Assembly (NCBI GenBank): GCA_964370015.1
Contig: CAYJHD010000044.1
Coordinates: forward strand, 1-16,703
DNA from: CAYJAD01 sp964370015
Lineage (GTDB): Bacteria; Desulfobacterota; Desulfovibrionia; Desulfovibrionales; Desulfovibrionaceae
Length of the DNA stretch: 16,703 nt
Direction of reading: 5' to 3'
The position numbers were made by a program, and so were the translations under genes. Of the stretch, positions 7,103 through 15,214 are shown piece by piece (position 1 is the first letter of the stretch; the number at the start of each line of letters is the position of its first letter). The notes under the pieces were generated by a model. It was not told where the DNA came from, did not search any database, and saw only the letters and a list, made by a program, of their open reading frames with translations.

Positions 7103-8251
7103 TTATTCCACATCCAATATATCAAGCCAATGATACACAGATTTTTGATTCTGTGCATAGGCATTCAATTGCATGGTACATCCGCTACAACCTGTGAGAA
7201 TAATTTCTGGTTCCACAGACTGCTTCAATAAGCCCTGCCAACATTTTTCTGCCAGATCCTTACTGAGCTTGGGATTAAGCAACTTTAAAATTCCCCCAAA
7301 ACCACAGCACGGAGAGCTTCCTTTTTGCAGTTTCGGGAAAACTTTCTTAAGTAATTGCAAATCCAAATCAGCTTTACCCCAGTGACACGGCGAGTGATAG
7401 CTGATGGATACAGGCGTTAAACTCTCTAGCCAATCGGCTTGTAAAAGAGCACTCACAGGCAATAAGGCTTCTTTCCACTGCGTCCCATCTTCCGCATCCA
7501 TGACATGGGATAGTTGAGGATAATGACGTAAAGAGTGCAAGCAAGAAGCGCAAGGCGTCACCATATACGGTTTTCCTAAATCCTTCCAAACCTGCATATT
7601 TTTTTTCGCCGCCTGCAAACTGGCATCAAACATGCCGGCATGCTCATGCGTGCCTCCACAGCACGTGAATCTTGCGCCGGATAACATATTCAGTCCCACA
7701 GCTTTAAATATGCTTTGTGTTTTAGCCAGCCAACCAGCACGCAAACGCGTGGCTGTGCATCCCCCAAAAAGCACCACATTTTTCCCTGTCCATACGGTGG
7801 ACTGTGGCTTTTTTAAACGCAACAAGGGTTTTGGTTGCGCAGGAGCTTGCATGGCTAAAGCATTGGCATGATGATTTACTAACGTTTGCGGAAGTATTTT
7901 TGCCGAAACCAAGGGTGCCATACGAGAAGCCACAGGCCAAAGAGCATCCCCATACTTAATCCATTCACGCCACGCATACTGTTGCCACTTGGGGTGACGC
8001 GCACGCGCTTTGGCTAAAACTTCCGGCACAGAAAGCCCCACGGCACATACGGCTTTGCAACGCTCACAGCTCGTGCAATGACCGGCCAACATAAGCATTT
8101 TTTCCCACTCAAGCACGCCATCATCTGCCCAGCCCTTGCGAAGCAAAATTTGCTTCGCTTTGGGGCTGTATTGCTCACGTTCAAAAAGCTTAAATACCGG
8201 ACACACATCCACACATGCGCCGCATTGTGTACACTCTACTTGTTTTTTCAC
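7103..8251 (-). CDS. glcF: Iron-sulfur subunit of a 2-hydroxyacid (glycolate/D-lactate type) dehydrogenase
   Basis: This 382-residue protein passes electrons from the FAD subunit to an acceptor. Two 4Fe-4S motifs are complete: C7, C10, C13, C17 and C59, C62, C65, C69. Two CCG domains follow: the first has C164, CC-G at 197-199 and C234/C237, the second has C289, CC-G at 315-317 and C355/C358. These are the hallmarks of GlcF/LldE/HdrB-type subunits. The start codon is GTG at 8251, two bases after the glcD-like stop, with AAGGGG about 10 bases upstream, so the two are translationally coupled. It is a little shorter than E. coli GlcF, and there is no GlcE-like third subunit, so the enzyme may be the two-subunit Dld type. 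The symbol is by homology. Confidence 0.85.
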   Translation of the reverse strand: MKKQVECTQCGACVDVCPVFKLFEREQYSPKAKQILLRKGWADDGVLEWEKMLMLAGHCTSCERCKAVCAVGLSVPEVLAKARARHPKWQQYAWREWIKYGDALWPVASRMAPLVSAKILPQTLVNHHANALAMQAPAQPKPLLRLKKPQSTVWTGKNVVLFGGCTATRLRAGWLAKTQSIFKAVGLNMLSGARFTCCGGTHEHAGMFDASLQAAKKNMQVWKDLGKPYMVTPCASCLHSLRHYPQLSHVMDAEDGTQWKEALLPVSALLQADWLESLTPVSISYHSPCHWGKADLDLQLLKKVFPKLQKGSSPCCGFGGILKLLNPKLSKDLAEKCWQGLLKQSVEPEIILTGCSGCTMQLNAYAQNQKSVYHWLDILDVE

Positions 8252-8253
8252 AC

Positions 8254-9630
8254 TTAATACCCCTTACCCGGATTCATAATTCCCTTGGGGTCAAACACAG
8301 CTTTTATGTGACGCATAAGTTCCAATTCTCGAGGAGGAATTTGCAAGGAAGGGTCTTTACTTATACCGCACCCATGCTCGCCGGAGCATGTGCCGCCAAG
8401 GGCAAGCACAGCCTTATTAATGGCAAGCTTTGCTGCCAAAACACGCGCAACTTCCTCTTGATCTTGTTCATGATATAATAAGTTTACATGTATATTTCCA
8501 TCGCCCACATGCCCAAAATGAATAAGAGTTACCTTATGCTCTTGGGCAATGGTTTCAATGGCCTTGAGAGCTTTCACAAGTGAACCACGTGGAACCGTCA
8601 CGTCATCGCTGACCTTGCTTGGCGCTAGCAAAAAAGCTGTGGGATTAATACGACGACGAATTTCCCATAAGGCTTCTTCTTCCTCTGCGCCAATACCCGT
8701 TTGATACCAGATGGAAGTGGGGATATTTCTCGTAATACTCTCAATTTCAAAAGGTAATGTTTGCTTACTGCCATCCACACGAATAAGCAGCACAGCTTTT
8801 ACCTCTTCAGGCCACGGCACATCACCATTTTTACCCATGAGCTCAATTATCTTATCGCCAATATACTCCATGGCACAGGGTAAAACACCTGCAGCCAATA
8901 TTTGCCCCACGGCGCTTAAGGCGGCTTCATAGCTTTCATAGCCCACAAGTATGGAAGCAGAGCTTTCGGGTTTTGGCAAAAGCTTAAGCCAAAGCTTTGT
9001 AATATACCCCAAGGTGCCTTCAGAGCCCACCATGAGGCGTGATACGTCTAAACCCACCACGTCCTTATGATTACGACCACCAAAACGCACCACTTCACCG
9101 CTGGGAAGTACCACTTCCATACCAAGCACAAAGTCTCTTGTTACGCCATATTTTAATGCGCGCATGCCTCCTGCACAGGTCACCACATTGCCTCCAATGG
9201 TGGACGCTTTCACGGTGGCTGGGTCTGGCGGATAATATAATCCCGCAGCTTCGCACGCTTCTTGAAAGGCCGCCGTATTCACGCCTGGTTCCACCACAGC
9301 AACAAAATCTTCTTTGGAGATTTCAATGATGCTGTTCATGGCCAAGGTAGAAATCACAAGGCCCGGCTCCACAGGGACGCAATCTCCCACAAGATTTGTA
9401 CCACGAGCGCGTACATACACAGGCAAAGAGATTTCATTGGCAAAGGCAAGTACTTTTTGCACTTGTTGTACAGTTTTGGGATGCACAACGGCCAAAGGAG
9501 TTCCTTGTTTTTTGCTTGCATCAGAAGCGTATACATACAACTCTTCAGGCGATGTAAGCACCTCACCATCAAATAGTGCGTTCAAGAAGTCTTTATGCTC
9601 TTGAGAGAGTGTTTTTATATATTGTGTCAT
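8254..9630 (-). CDS. glcD: FAD-binding subunit of a 2-hydroxyacid dehydrogenase (GlcD/Dld type)
   Basis: This 458-residue flavoprotein oxidises a 2-hydroxy acid such as glycolate or D-lactate to the 2-oxo acid. It has a PCMH-type FAD domain at about 35-220, with RARGTNL (74-80), PPDPATVKASTIGGN (134-148), CAGG (152-155) and GSEGTLG (202-208). The FAD-oxidase C-terminal domain runs from about 225 to 455, with HFGHVGDGNIHVN (371-383), GEHGCG (417-422) and the family-ending FDPKGIMNPGK. Length is normal. ATG 9630 is preceded by GGAG. It follows tctA after 67 bases with no clear terminator and is coupled to glcF. Whether it acts on glycolate, lactate or another acid cannot be told from sequence; the VAO-type dehydrogenases of this group commonly take the D (R) isomer. 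Confidence 0.88.
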   Translation of the reverse strand: MTQYIKTLSQEHKDFLNALFDGEVLTSPEELYVYASDASKKQGTPLAVVHPKTVQQVQKVLAFANEISLPVYVRARGTNLVGDCVPVEPGLVISTLAMNSIIEISKEDFVAVVEPGVNTAAFQEACEAAGLYYPPDPATVKASTIGGNVVTCAGGMRALKYGVTRDFVLGMEVVLPSGEVVRFGGRNHKDVVGLDVSRLMVGSEGTLGYITKLWLKLLPKPESSASILVGYESYEAALSAVGQILAAGVLPCAMEYIGDKIIELMGKNGDVPWPEEVKAVLLIRVDGSKQTLPFEIESITRNIPTSIWYQTGIGAEEEEALWEIRRRINPTAFLLAPSKVSDDVTVPRGSLVKALKAIETIAQEHKVTLIHFGHVGDGNIHVNLLYHEQDQEEVARVLAAKLAINKAVLALGGTCSGEHGCGISKDPSLQIPPRELELMRHIKAVFDPKGIMNPGKGY

Positions 9631-9697
9631 GTTTCATATTCTCCGTGCAATACCAATAGTCTTACATATATCTGATGTTATTCATGTTATATGCTTA

Positions 9698-11197
9698 CTA
9701 GGGGATAAATATTTTCTTTAATTTTCCCCAAACAGGTGTGCCATTGAGTAAGGACAACACAGAAGCAACAAGCAATATGGCAGAAATAGGCGTTTCCAAG
9801 AAAATCATCCAAGAACCTTGGCTGATGAGAAGCGATTGGCTTAAACTCATATCTAGCATGCGGCCTAAAATCATACCCACCACAAGAGGTGCCACAGGAA
9901 TTTTAAGCTTATCCATAATATAGCCTAGTACCCCAAAACCTAACATGAGATACACATCAAACATGCTATTATTAATGGCAAAAGTACCAATAACGCAAAA
10001 TACTGAAATAAATATGGCCAAAAGCTTACTTGAAATACGAGTTACATACACAGCAAAACGTGTAAAAATTAGTCCTATGCCAAGCATGAAGAAATTTGCA
10101 AGAAACAAAGCCCAAAGTAAGGTATACGCCACATCAGCATAATCTGTCATGAGTGTAGGACCAGGCATGATGCCATGTGTCATGAGCCCGCCAAGCAAAA
10201 TAGCTGTGGAAGAACTACCGGGAATGCCTAGAGAAATGGTGGGAACAAGCGCCCCGCCCACAACGGCATTATTGGCAGCCTCGGGAGCTGCAATACCATA
10301 TTTAGACCCTTTACCAAATCTTTTCTTTTCGTAAGGAGGAGCAAAGCGTTTTGCTTCATTATACGCAAACCAACATGCCGTATCGCCGCCTGTGCCGGGG
10401 ATAAGACCTGTGAAAACACCAATGACACCGGAGCGAAAAATAGTGGGCATGAGAGGACGCATTTTTTCCCATTTTGGCAACACGCTATCACCAATTTTAC
10501 TATGTTCTGCATTATCTTGCAGGTCATTTTCCATAAGGCGTAATACTTGCGGAATGGAAAAAAGCCCAATAAGAGCCACAGTAAAAGAAATACCGGAAAA
10601 AAGATCTATAATATCAAAAGTAAATCGCGGACTTCCCGAAATGGGATCCATGCCAATGGTAGAAAATAACAAGCCGAGACAGCCTGCCAGTAAGCCTTTA
10701 ATGGTGGCCTCTTGTGAAAGAGAAGCAAGAATTGTCATCCCCAATATGGAAACAGCTGTTAACTCCACAGGGCCAAACTCTACAGCCACATGTCCAAGCA
10801 AAGGAGCCACGGTAAGCAAGACAATACTACTAATGACACCTCCAACAAATGATGCAAAAAGTGATATACCAAGGGCCGTACCAGCTTTACCTTGCGAGGC
10901 CATGGGGTAACCATCTAAAATGGTAGCAGCTGCCGAAGGAGTGCCCGGGGTTCTCACCAATATGGCCGCAATGGAACCGCCGTACATGGCGGACATATAA
11001 ATGGAAGCCAACATGCTGATGCCGGTTTCCGGAGCCAAAGGAAAAGTAACAGGCACTAAAATGGCAATGGCCATGGTGGCGGACAACCCCGGCATGGCAC
11101 CCACAAAAAGGCCGATGGTTGTACCTATGGCTATGGCAAGAAGGTTAACAGGATCCAATACATGAGTAAGGCCAAGTAGTATATTTTCAATAGGCAT
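9698..11197 (-). CDS. tctA: TTT transporter large membrane subunit TctA
   Basis: This is the 499-residue integral membrane protein of a tripartite tricarboxylate transporter. It is the channel-forming subunit that takes the acid from the periplasmic binding protein, normally driven by an ion gradient. The family signatures are present: GLFVGAMPGLSAT near residues 29-41 and GVFTGLIPGTGGDT near 260-273, plus PEAANNAVVGG and a later SLGIPGSSS segment. It has about ten to twelve hydrophobic segments. I chose ATG 11197 because GGGGAG lies 6 bases upstream and it sits two bases after the tctB stop. A longer in-frame start at 11311 would overlap tctB by over 100 bases and lacks family similarity. 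The substrate is not given by the sequence. Confidence 0.93.
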   Translation of the reverse strand: MPIENILLGLTHVLDPVNLLAIAIGTTIGLFVGAMPGLSATMAIAILVPVTFPLAPETGISMLASIYMSAMYGGSIAAILVRTPGTPSAAATILDGYPMASQGKAGTALGISLFASFVGGVISSIVLLTVAPLLGHVAVEFGPVELTAVSILGMTILASLSQEATIKGLLAGCLGLLFSTIGMDPISGSPRFTFDIIDLFSGISFTVALIGLFSIPQVLRLMENDLQDNAEHSKIGDSVLPKWEKMRPLMPTIFRSGVIGVFTGLIPGTGGDTACWFAYNEAKRFAPPYEKKRFGKGSKYGIAAPEAANNAVVGGALVPTISLGIPGSSSTAILLGGLMTHGIMPGPTLMTDYADVAYTLLWALFLANFFMLGIGLIFTRFAVYVTRISSKLLAIFISVFCVIGTFAINNSMFDVYLMLGFGVLGYIMDKLKIPVAPLVVGMILGRMLDMSLSQSLLISQGSWMIFLETPISAILLVASVLSLLNGTPVWGKLKKIFIP

Positions 11198-11199
11198 AG

Positions 11200-11655
11200 C
11201 TAACTCCCCAAAACACTTTCCAAGATACCAAGAGGCACTGGAAGATGTAAAAAGCCCACAAAAAGTGCATAAATAAACGAAGAGAACAAAATTGCAACAA
11301 CAACGGCCCATAGCGGACGTAAAGCCTTAAAAAGTATTCCGGCTGTGCAGATAAATAACGGAGTTGCGACAAAATATCCTATAGGTTGTACGGAAAACAC
11401 ATAGGCCAACAAAAGAATGGATAAGAAAAAAATTCTTACCAAGTTAATGGGGGCTCCGGCTTCTTCTTGTTCTTTTTTCTTTGCTTGCGTCCAAGCTTGA
11501 CCAAACATGGCCAGAGCAAGGCCAACAATACAGACTATAAGAAGTTTAGGAAATTGAGTGGCCTCTTCCGGTATTAATCCGGTTTGATGCCAAAACAGTG
11601 CAGCAAGAGCTAGCACGGCAATAACAAAAAGGGACTCTTTGTAAAGAGTGGTCAT
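11200..11655 (-). CDS. tctB: TTT transporter small membrane subunit TctB
   Basis: This 151-residue protein has four likely membrane helices: about 7-22, 37-55, 72-92 and 105-135 as a double span. A charged KKKEQEE loop follows the second helix. This is the usual size and shape of TctB, a poorly conserved partner of TctA. AAGGA lies 7 bases before ATG 11655. Its stop is two bases before the tctA start, so the two membrane subunits are coupled. It is separated from tctC by 148 bases that contain a strong hairpin. Confidence 0.88.
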   Translation of the reverse strand: MTTLYKESLFVIAVLALAALFWHQTGLIPEEATQFPKLLIVCIVGLALAMFGQAWTQAKKKEQEEAGAPINLVRIFFLSILLLAYVFSVQPIGYFVATPLFICTAGILFKALRPLWAVVVAILFSSFIYALFVGFLHLPVPLGILESVLGS

Positions 11656-11745
11656 GTGCTTTCCTTCTTTTAAAAATATACATAGGTATTACATGAGCAA
11701 TAAAAACCTATTTCCGTATTTTCTTGTATGCGGATTAGTGAAAAT

Positions 11746-11784
11746 ACGCTTGCGAAATTAAAAAATGTATAATTTCGCAAGCGT
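11746..11784 (-). promoter_or_regulatory. Perfect 15-bp hairpin between tctC and tctB
   Basis: Arms 11746-11760 and 11770-11784 pair at all 15 positions around a 9-base loop. It starts 20 bases after the tctC stop in the direction of reading. Only a weak ATTTTC tract follows on the minus strand, so it is better seen as an mRNA 3'-end stabiliser or partial terminator. That would keep the binding protein in excess over the membrane subunits. Confidence 0.7.
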
Positions 11785-11803
11785 TAAACATCATAGTAAT
11801 CTC

Positions 11804-12775
11804 TTATTTTTTAACTTCATTCCAGATTTGCTTGAAAATCTTTTCATCATCTGCAAGGTACTTTGCATAGTCATCACCAATCTTGATATCAACTGGAGTG
11901 GCTCTGTCTGCGCACCCCTTAAGGAAGGCAGGATCTGCTGCCATTTGGCGAAACGCATTGATAAGCTTTTCTTTTACTTCTGCTGGGATATTTTTAGGAG
12001 CACAGTATCCGCGAGAAGCACCAGAAACAAGATCTACGCCAAGCTCTTTAGCTGTGGGAGCATCGGGCAGCAGCTCATAGCGTTCTTCGGAAAGAATGGC
12101 CAATACACGTAAATTACCAGCTTTAATTTGTGTATATACGGTACCAAGATTGTTAAAGCTTACTTGTACTTTATCACCAAATGCGGCTTGCCATGAAGGG
12201 CCATCACCTTGGAAAGGTACCATTTGTACTTCAGTGCCAGTGATTTTGTTAAAGCGTAATGTTGCAAAAAAGTCATCGCCACCGGTGCCTGCATTACTTA
12301 CAGTTACTTTGCCGGGGTTAGCTTTGGCTGCATCGATGAAGTCTTGCAATGTTTTGAAGGGACTATCCTTACCAACAACAATGATATGAGGATCTGTAAC
12401 AAGGTTGGCAATGGGGGTAAGGTCATCAATGGTATAGGCTATCTTTTCATTGATGATGTAGTTGGTTTGCAACATGGGTGTATTGGTAATGGCAATGGTG
12501 TATCCGTCAGGCTTTGTTGCTTTGGTGAGTCTTGTCCATGCAATGGCTCCTGTGGCACCTGGAAGATATTGATTGATGAAGCCTTTGCCTAAAATCTTTT
12601 CAAGATAAGGTTGAGAAAGTTGTGCCAACATATCACTACCACCACCAGGCTTAAAAGCTTGAATCACAGTGATTTGCTTTGTGGGATATTCTTTTGCCAC
12701 AACAGAACCAGCCAAGGAAACCAAAAGAAGGGCAAATGATAAAGATAAGCCACTTTTTTTCATAAATGTACGCAT
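11804..12775 (-). CDS. tctC: TTT transporter periplasmic solute-binding protein TctC
   Basis: This 323-residue extracytoplasmic binding protein of the Bug/TctC family captures a carboxylate for TctAB. The N-terminus has KK then a hydrophobic core and a probable signal peptidase site after A27 (SVVA/KEYP). The mature protein starts with the family's YPTKQITVIQAFKPGGGSD segment (PGGGSD 43-48). It also has LPGATGAIAW (71-80), GTGGDDFF (163-170) and LPDAPTAKELG (236-246). ATG 12775 has AAGGA 7 bases upstream; an internal ATG at 12763 is less likely. It is the first gene of the operon, about 180 bases after a sigma-54 promoter. Known members bind citrate, tartrate, aromatic acids and others, so the ligand is open. 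Confidence 0.93.
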   Translation of the reverse strand: MRTFMKKSGLSLSFALLLVSLAGSVVAKEYPTKQITVIQAFKPGGGSDMLAQLSQPYLEKILGKGFINQYLPGATGAIAWTRLTKATKPDGYTIAITNTPMLQTNYIINEKIAYTIDDLTPIANLVTDPHIIVVGKDSPFKTLQDFIDAAKANPGKVTVSNAGTGGDDFFATLRFNKITGTEVQMVPFQGDGPSWQAAFGDKVQVSFNNLGTVYTQIKAGNLRVLAILSEERYELLPDAPTAKELGVDLVSGASRGYCAPKNIPAEVKEKLINAFRQMAADPAFLKGCADRATPVDIKIGDDYAKYLADDEKIFKQIWNEVKK

Positions 12776-12913
12776 AAAACCATCCTTTATAATGTACGTT
12801 GCTAAAAAGTTTAAAACAAAAAAACGAAACCTCCTCCACTGCTACAAAGCGTCGTCACCGATCACAAAGCAATCAGGACATTTTTCGACATTTGTAAGCT
12901 TTTTTCACAAAGA

Positions 12914-12955
12914 AATGCACAAAAAAAGCATTCTTTTTCGGCTTTTTTGCACATT
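12914..12955 (-). promoter_or_regulatory. Hairpin at the predicted 5' end of the tct operon mRNA
   Basis: Arms 12941-12955 and 12914-12929 form 15 base pairs, with two G-U pairs and one bulged T, around an 11-base loop. The sigma-54 promoter predicts a start near 12955-12957, so the stem would begin within a few bases of +1. Such terminal stems can protect mRNA from decay. It is not a terminator, since no T-run follows the stem on this strand. Confidence 0.5.
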
Positions 12956-12967
12956 CGCACTTAACAT

Positions 12968-12983
12968 TGCAATGAGCGTGCCA
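12968..12983 (-). promoter_or_regulatory. Sigma-54 (RpoN) promoter of the tctCBA-glcDF-larA operon
   Basis: The minus strand reads TGGCACGCTCATTGCA, matching the full sigma-54 consensus TGGCACG-N4-TTGCW, including the invariant GG (-24) and GC (-12) at the correct spacing. It faces tctC, with a predicted start around 12955-12957 and a leader of about 180 bases. A sigma-54 activator gene lies immediately upstream. This is the strongest regulatory site in the window. Confidence 0.88.
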
Positions 12984-13047
12984 TCTTTTTATCTTTATAT
13001 TTCAACACCCAGCACCTTTAAAATATGCACCAAATGTTGCGTAAAAC

Positions 13048-13110
13048 AAAAAAAGCCCTAAAATAGCGCATCACTCCTTACGGATTTTTGCACCATTTTA
13101 GGGCTTTTTT
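13048..13110 (-). terminator. Terminator after the sigma-54 activator gene (may work both ways)
   Basis: GCCCTAAAAT and ATTTTAGGGC form a perfect 10-bp stem, extended by A/T runs on both sides, around a loop of about 30 bases. In the minus direction it follows the activator stop by some 15 bases and ends in seven T. The plus direction also ends in T6. It separates the activator transcript from the sigma-54 operon. Confidence 0.75.
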
Positions 13111-13125
13111 ATTAAAGTAAAACTC

Positions 13126-15117
13126 TTAGCTAAGTTTCTTCATAATACCTAATTTTTTCATTTGCCTATATAGCGTGCTACGATTTATCCCTAGCTTTTG
13201 TGCCACATACCCCTGATGCCATTGATTTTTTTCCAAGACATCCAAAAGATACTCCCGAGAAAGATAAGACTTTGTACTCTTTTTCTCTTGCGCAAAATCA
13301 ACAGAATTTTTTTCACTAGAAACATGCACACCATCAGAATATGCAACAGTTTCTTGCATATATAAATTTTGATTCATATTTTCTACAGACATACGCTCTA
13401 CAGGAAAATGCGGAGAAAGAACATCTTGAACAAGCCTACTATCTATTTGATTATTTTGACAATCCATACTCAAGCTTTCCATGGTATACCGAAGCTCACG
13501 CACATTTCCCGGCCATGTATGTTGGCATAACAAGTGCACAGCTTGTTCTTGTAAGTACAAGTTACTTCTTCCCGTTACTTTAAGAAAGTTTTCTGCAAGC
13601 AATTCCACATCCCCTTCTCTTTGTCGTAATGGAGGAAGATTTAAGTGTAATACTTTAAGTCGATAATACAAATCCTGACGAAATGTTCCTTTTTGCACCC
13701 GCTCATACAAATTCACATTGCTTGCCGCAATAATGCGTAAACGAAGTTTTATTTCCTTGGTTCCCCCAAGGCGCATTATACTACGCTCTTCAAGAATACG
13801 TAGTAAGCGGCTTTGGCCATGCATATCCATTTCAGATATTTCATCAAGGAAAAGCGTTCCCTCGTGCGCCATTTCAAAAAGCCCCACCTTCCCCTTGCTT
13901 GTGGCTCCGGTGAAGGCTCCGGCTTCATAGCCAAAAAGCTCAGATTCAAGCAAAGAAGGCGCAAAAGCACCACAGTTTACAGCCACAAAAGGACCTTCAG
14001 AAAAGGGACTTGCGCTATGTATGGCTTGAGCAAAAAGTTCTTTGCCTGTGCCTGTTTCTCCTATGATAAGAACGGAGTAATCACTTAAAGCATAGCGCTT
14101 TGCCTTTTCAATGACTGTGCAAATACTGTGTGACTTTCCTAAAATATTTGCAAAAGAATACCGCGCCTTAAATTCGTCAGATGCCTTTTGAATTTTTTTC
14201 CCAAGAGCTGCAATGGAACTTCTTTCTTGCAATATCATTATGCTGCCAATGTTTTCGCCTCGTATGCGCATGGGAAGCATGCTAAACAAAATATCCACAT
14301 GAGAAATGGTGAGCATTTCATCTTGTACAGCTTTACCTTCCCGTATGTGCTGCGACACTGTGGGCACATCAAAAACATCCTCCACCAAATTACCCACAAC
14401 ATCTCGACGCAAATGAAGCATGCGCATGGCTGCAGAGTTTATGAGCGTGATTGTTCCATGAGAGTTTACTGAAATGATGCCATCGCGTGAGGCATTAAGA
14501 ATAGCGCGTAATTTTTGTTGTTCTATCTGTTCAAGCTTTCTTGCATAAACAATTTTTTTTGCTTCTTGCAAGGCATGGCGAACAGACTCTCGCCCCGACA
14601 CAAGCAAAGCACTGGGCACGCCCAGCTGTTGTGCCTTTAACGTAGAGGTTATCCCACCCACAACGATATCAGCCCCAAGACTCACAGCTTCGCGAACTAC
14701 GTCTTCCAAAGAGTTTTTCGTACTTTGACTGTGATACATCACAAGATTCATACCCAAAATCTCCGCAAAGGTGGCATATTCGCCATACATTTGCGAAGAG
14801 CCTATGAGAGCCGTATGGGGATCTTGAAGCCCTGTTTTCTCTCGAGCTTGATATAAGGTTTCTGCCAAATCTTGAACACCTATGGGAATATACACCACAG
14901 GAATGGCAATATCTGAACTAACAATAAGGTCGGCTGTCCATGCACGCGCTATAATAACATCCGCACCATCTCTCTGCGCTTGTCGAGCAACATTAAGACA
15001 TTCCGTAAGTGTGGAAGTCACCACAGATACCATCTTTGAAAGGCCAAGCTCCTCAGCCACTTCCTTTGCTATAGTATAGACTTCCGTGTGAGGAGCAATG
15101 AAAATGATATTATGCAT
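13126..15117 (-). CDS. Sigma-54-dependent activator with PrpR-N sensor, PAS, AAA+ and Fis domains
   Basis: This is a 663-residue cytoplasmic enhancer-binding protein. Residues 1-190 match the PrpR N-terminal sensor domain, which in PrpR-like proteins responds to small organic acids. A PAS domain spans about 200-300 (ILNASRDGIISVN). The AAA+ domain at about 322-555 carries Walker A GETGTGKE (353-360), the sigma-54-contacting GAFTGA loop (400-405), Walker B LFLDE (422-426) and GNVREL (537-542). A long linker leads to a Fis-type helix-turn-helix at about 620-658. All motifs needed for ATP hydrolysis and sigma-54 contact are intact. AAGGTG lies 5 bases before ATG 15117. There is no receiver domain, so direct ligand control is expected. 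Its likely target is the sigma-54 promoter at 12968-12983; the effector is unknown. Confidence 0.92.
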   Translation of the reverse strand: MHNIIFIAPHTEVYTIAKEVAEELGLSKMVSVVTSTLTECLNVARQAQRDGADVIIARAWTADLIVSSDIAIPVVYIPIGVQDLAETLYQAREKTGLQDPHTALIGSSQMYGEYATFAEILGMNLVMYHSQSTKNSLEDVVREAVSLGADIVVGGITSTLKAQQLGVPSALLVSGRESVRHALQEAKKIVYARKLEQIEQQKLRAILNASRDGIISVNSHGTITLINSAAMRMLHLRRDVVGNLVEDVFDVPTVSQHIREGKAVQDEMLTISHVDILFSMLPMRIRGENIGSIMILQERSSIAALGKKIQKASDEFKARYSFANILGKSHSICTVIEKAKRYALSDYSVLIIGETGTGKELFAQAIHSASPFSEGPFVAVNCGAFAPSLLESELFGYEAGAFTGATSKGKVGLFEMAHEGTLFLDEISEMDMHGQSRLLRILEERSIMRLGGTKEIKLRLRIIAASNVNLYERVQKGTFRQDLYYRLKVLHLNLPPLRQREGDVELLAENFLKVTGRSNLYLQEQAVHLLCQHTWPGNVRELRYTMESLSMDCQNNQIDSRLVQDVLSPHFPVERMSVENMNQNLYMQETVAYSDGVHVSSEKNSVDFAQEKKSTKSYLSREYLLDVLEKNQWHQGYVAQKLGINRSTLYRQMKKLGIMKKLS

Positions 15118-15214
15118 TTAAACACCTTATAAATATTTTACACCATTGAAGGGCCCCTTGCTTTAACAAACAAATATACCTACAGTCAAAAAAAACGTAT
15201 AAGGTGTGTAGCCC

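Noticed and set aside
6621..7133. 170-codon plus-strand reading frame over the larA-like gene.
   Set aside because: It is antisense to a well-conserved protein; the translation has no recognisable domain.
11198..11311. Longer N-terminus for TctA starting at 11311.
   Set aside because: It would overlap tctB, is cysteine-rich and unlike the family, while ATG 11197 has a good ribosome site and coupling to the tctB stop.
12651..12839. Short minus-strand frame with GTG start upstream of and overlapping tctC.
   Set aside because: It overlaps the tctC signal peptide in another frame and has no conserved features; AAGGA clearly serves tctC.
15122..15207. Inverted repeat ACACCTTATA/TATAAGGTGT flanking the divergent region, possible operator.
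   Set aside because: Both copies contain the AAGGTG ribosome-binding site of the adjoining gene, which explains the symmetry without an operator.
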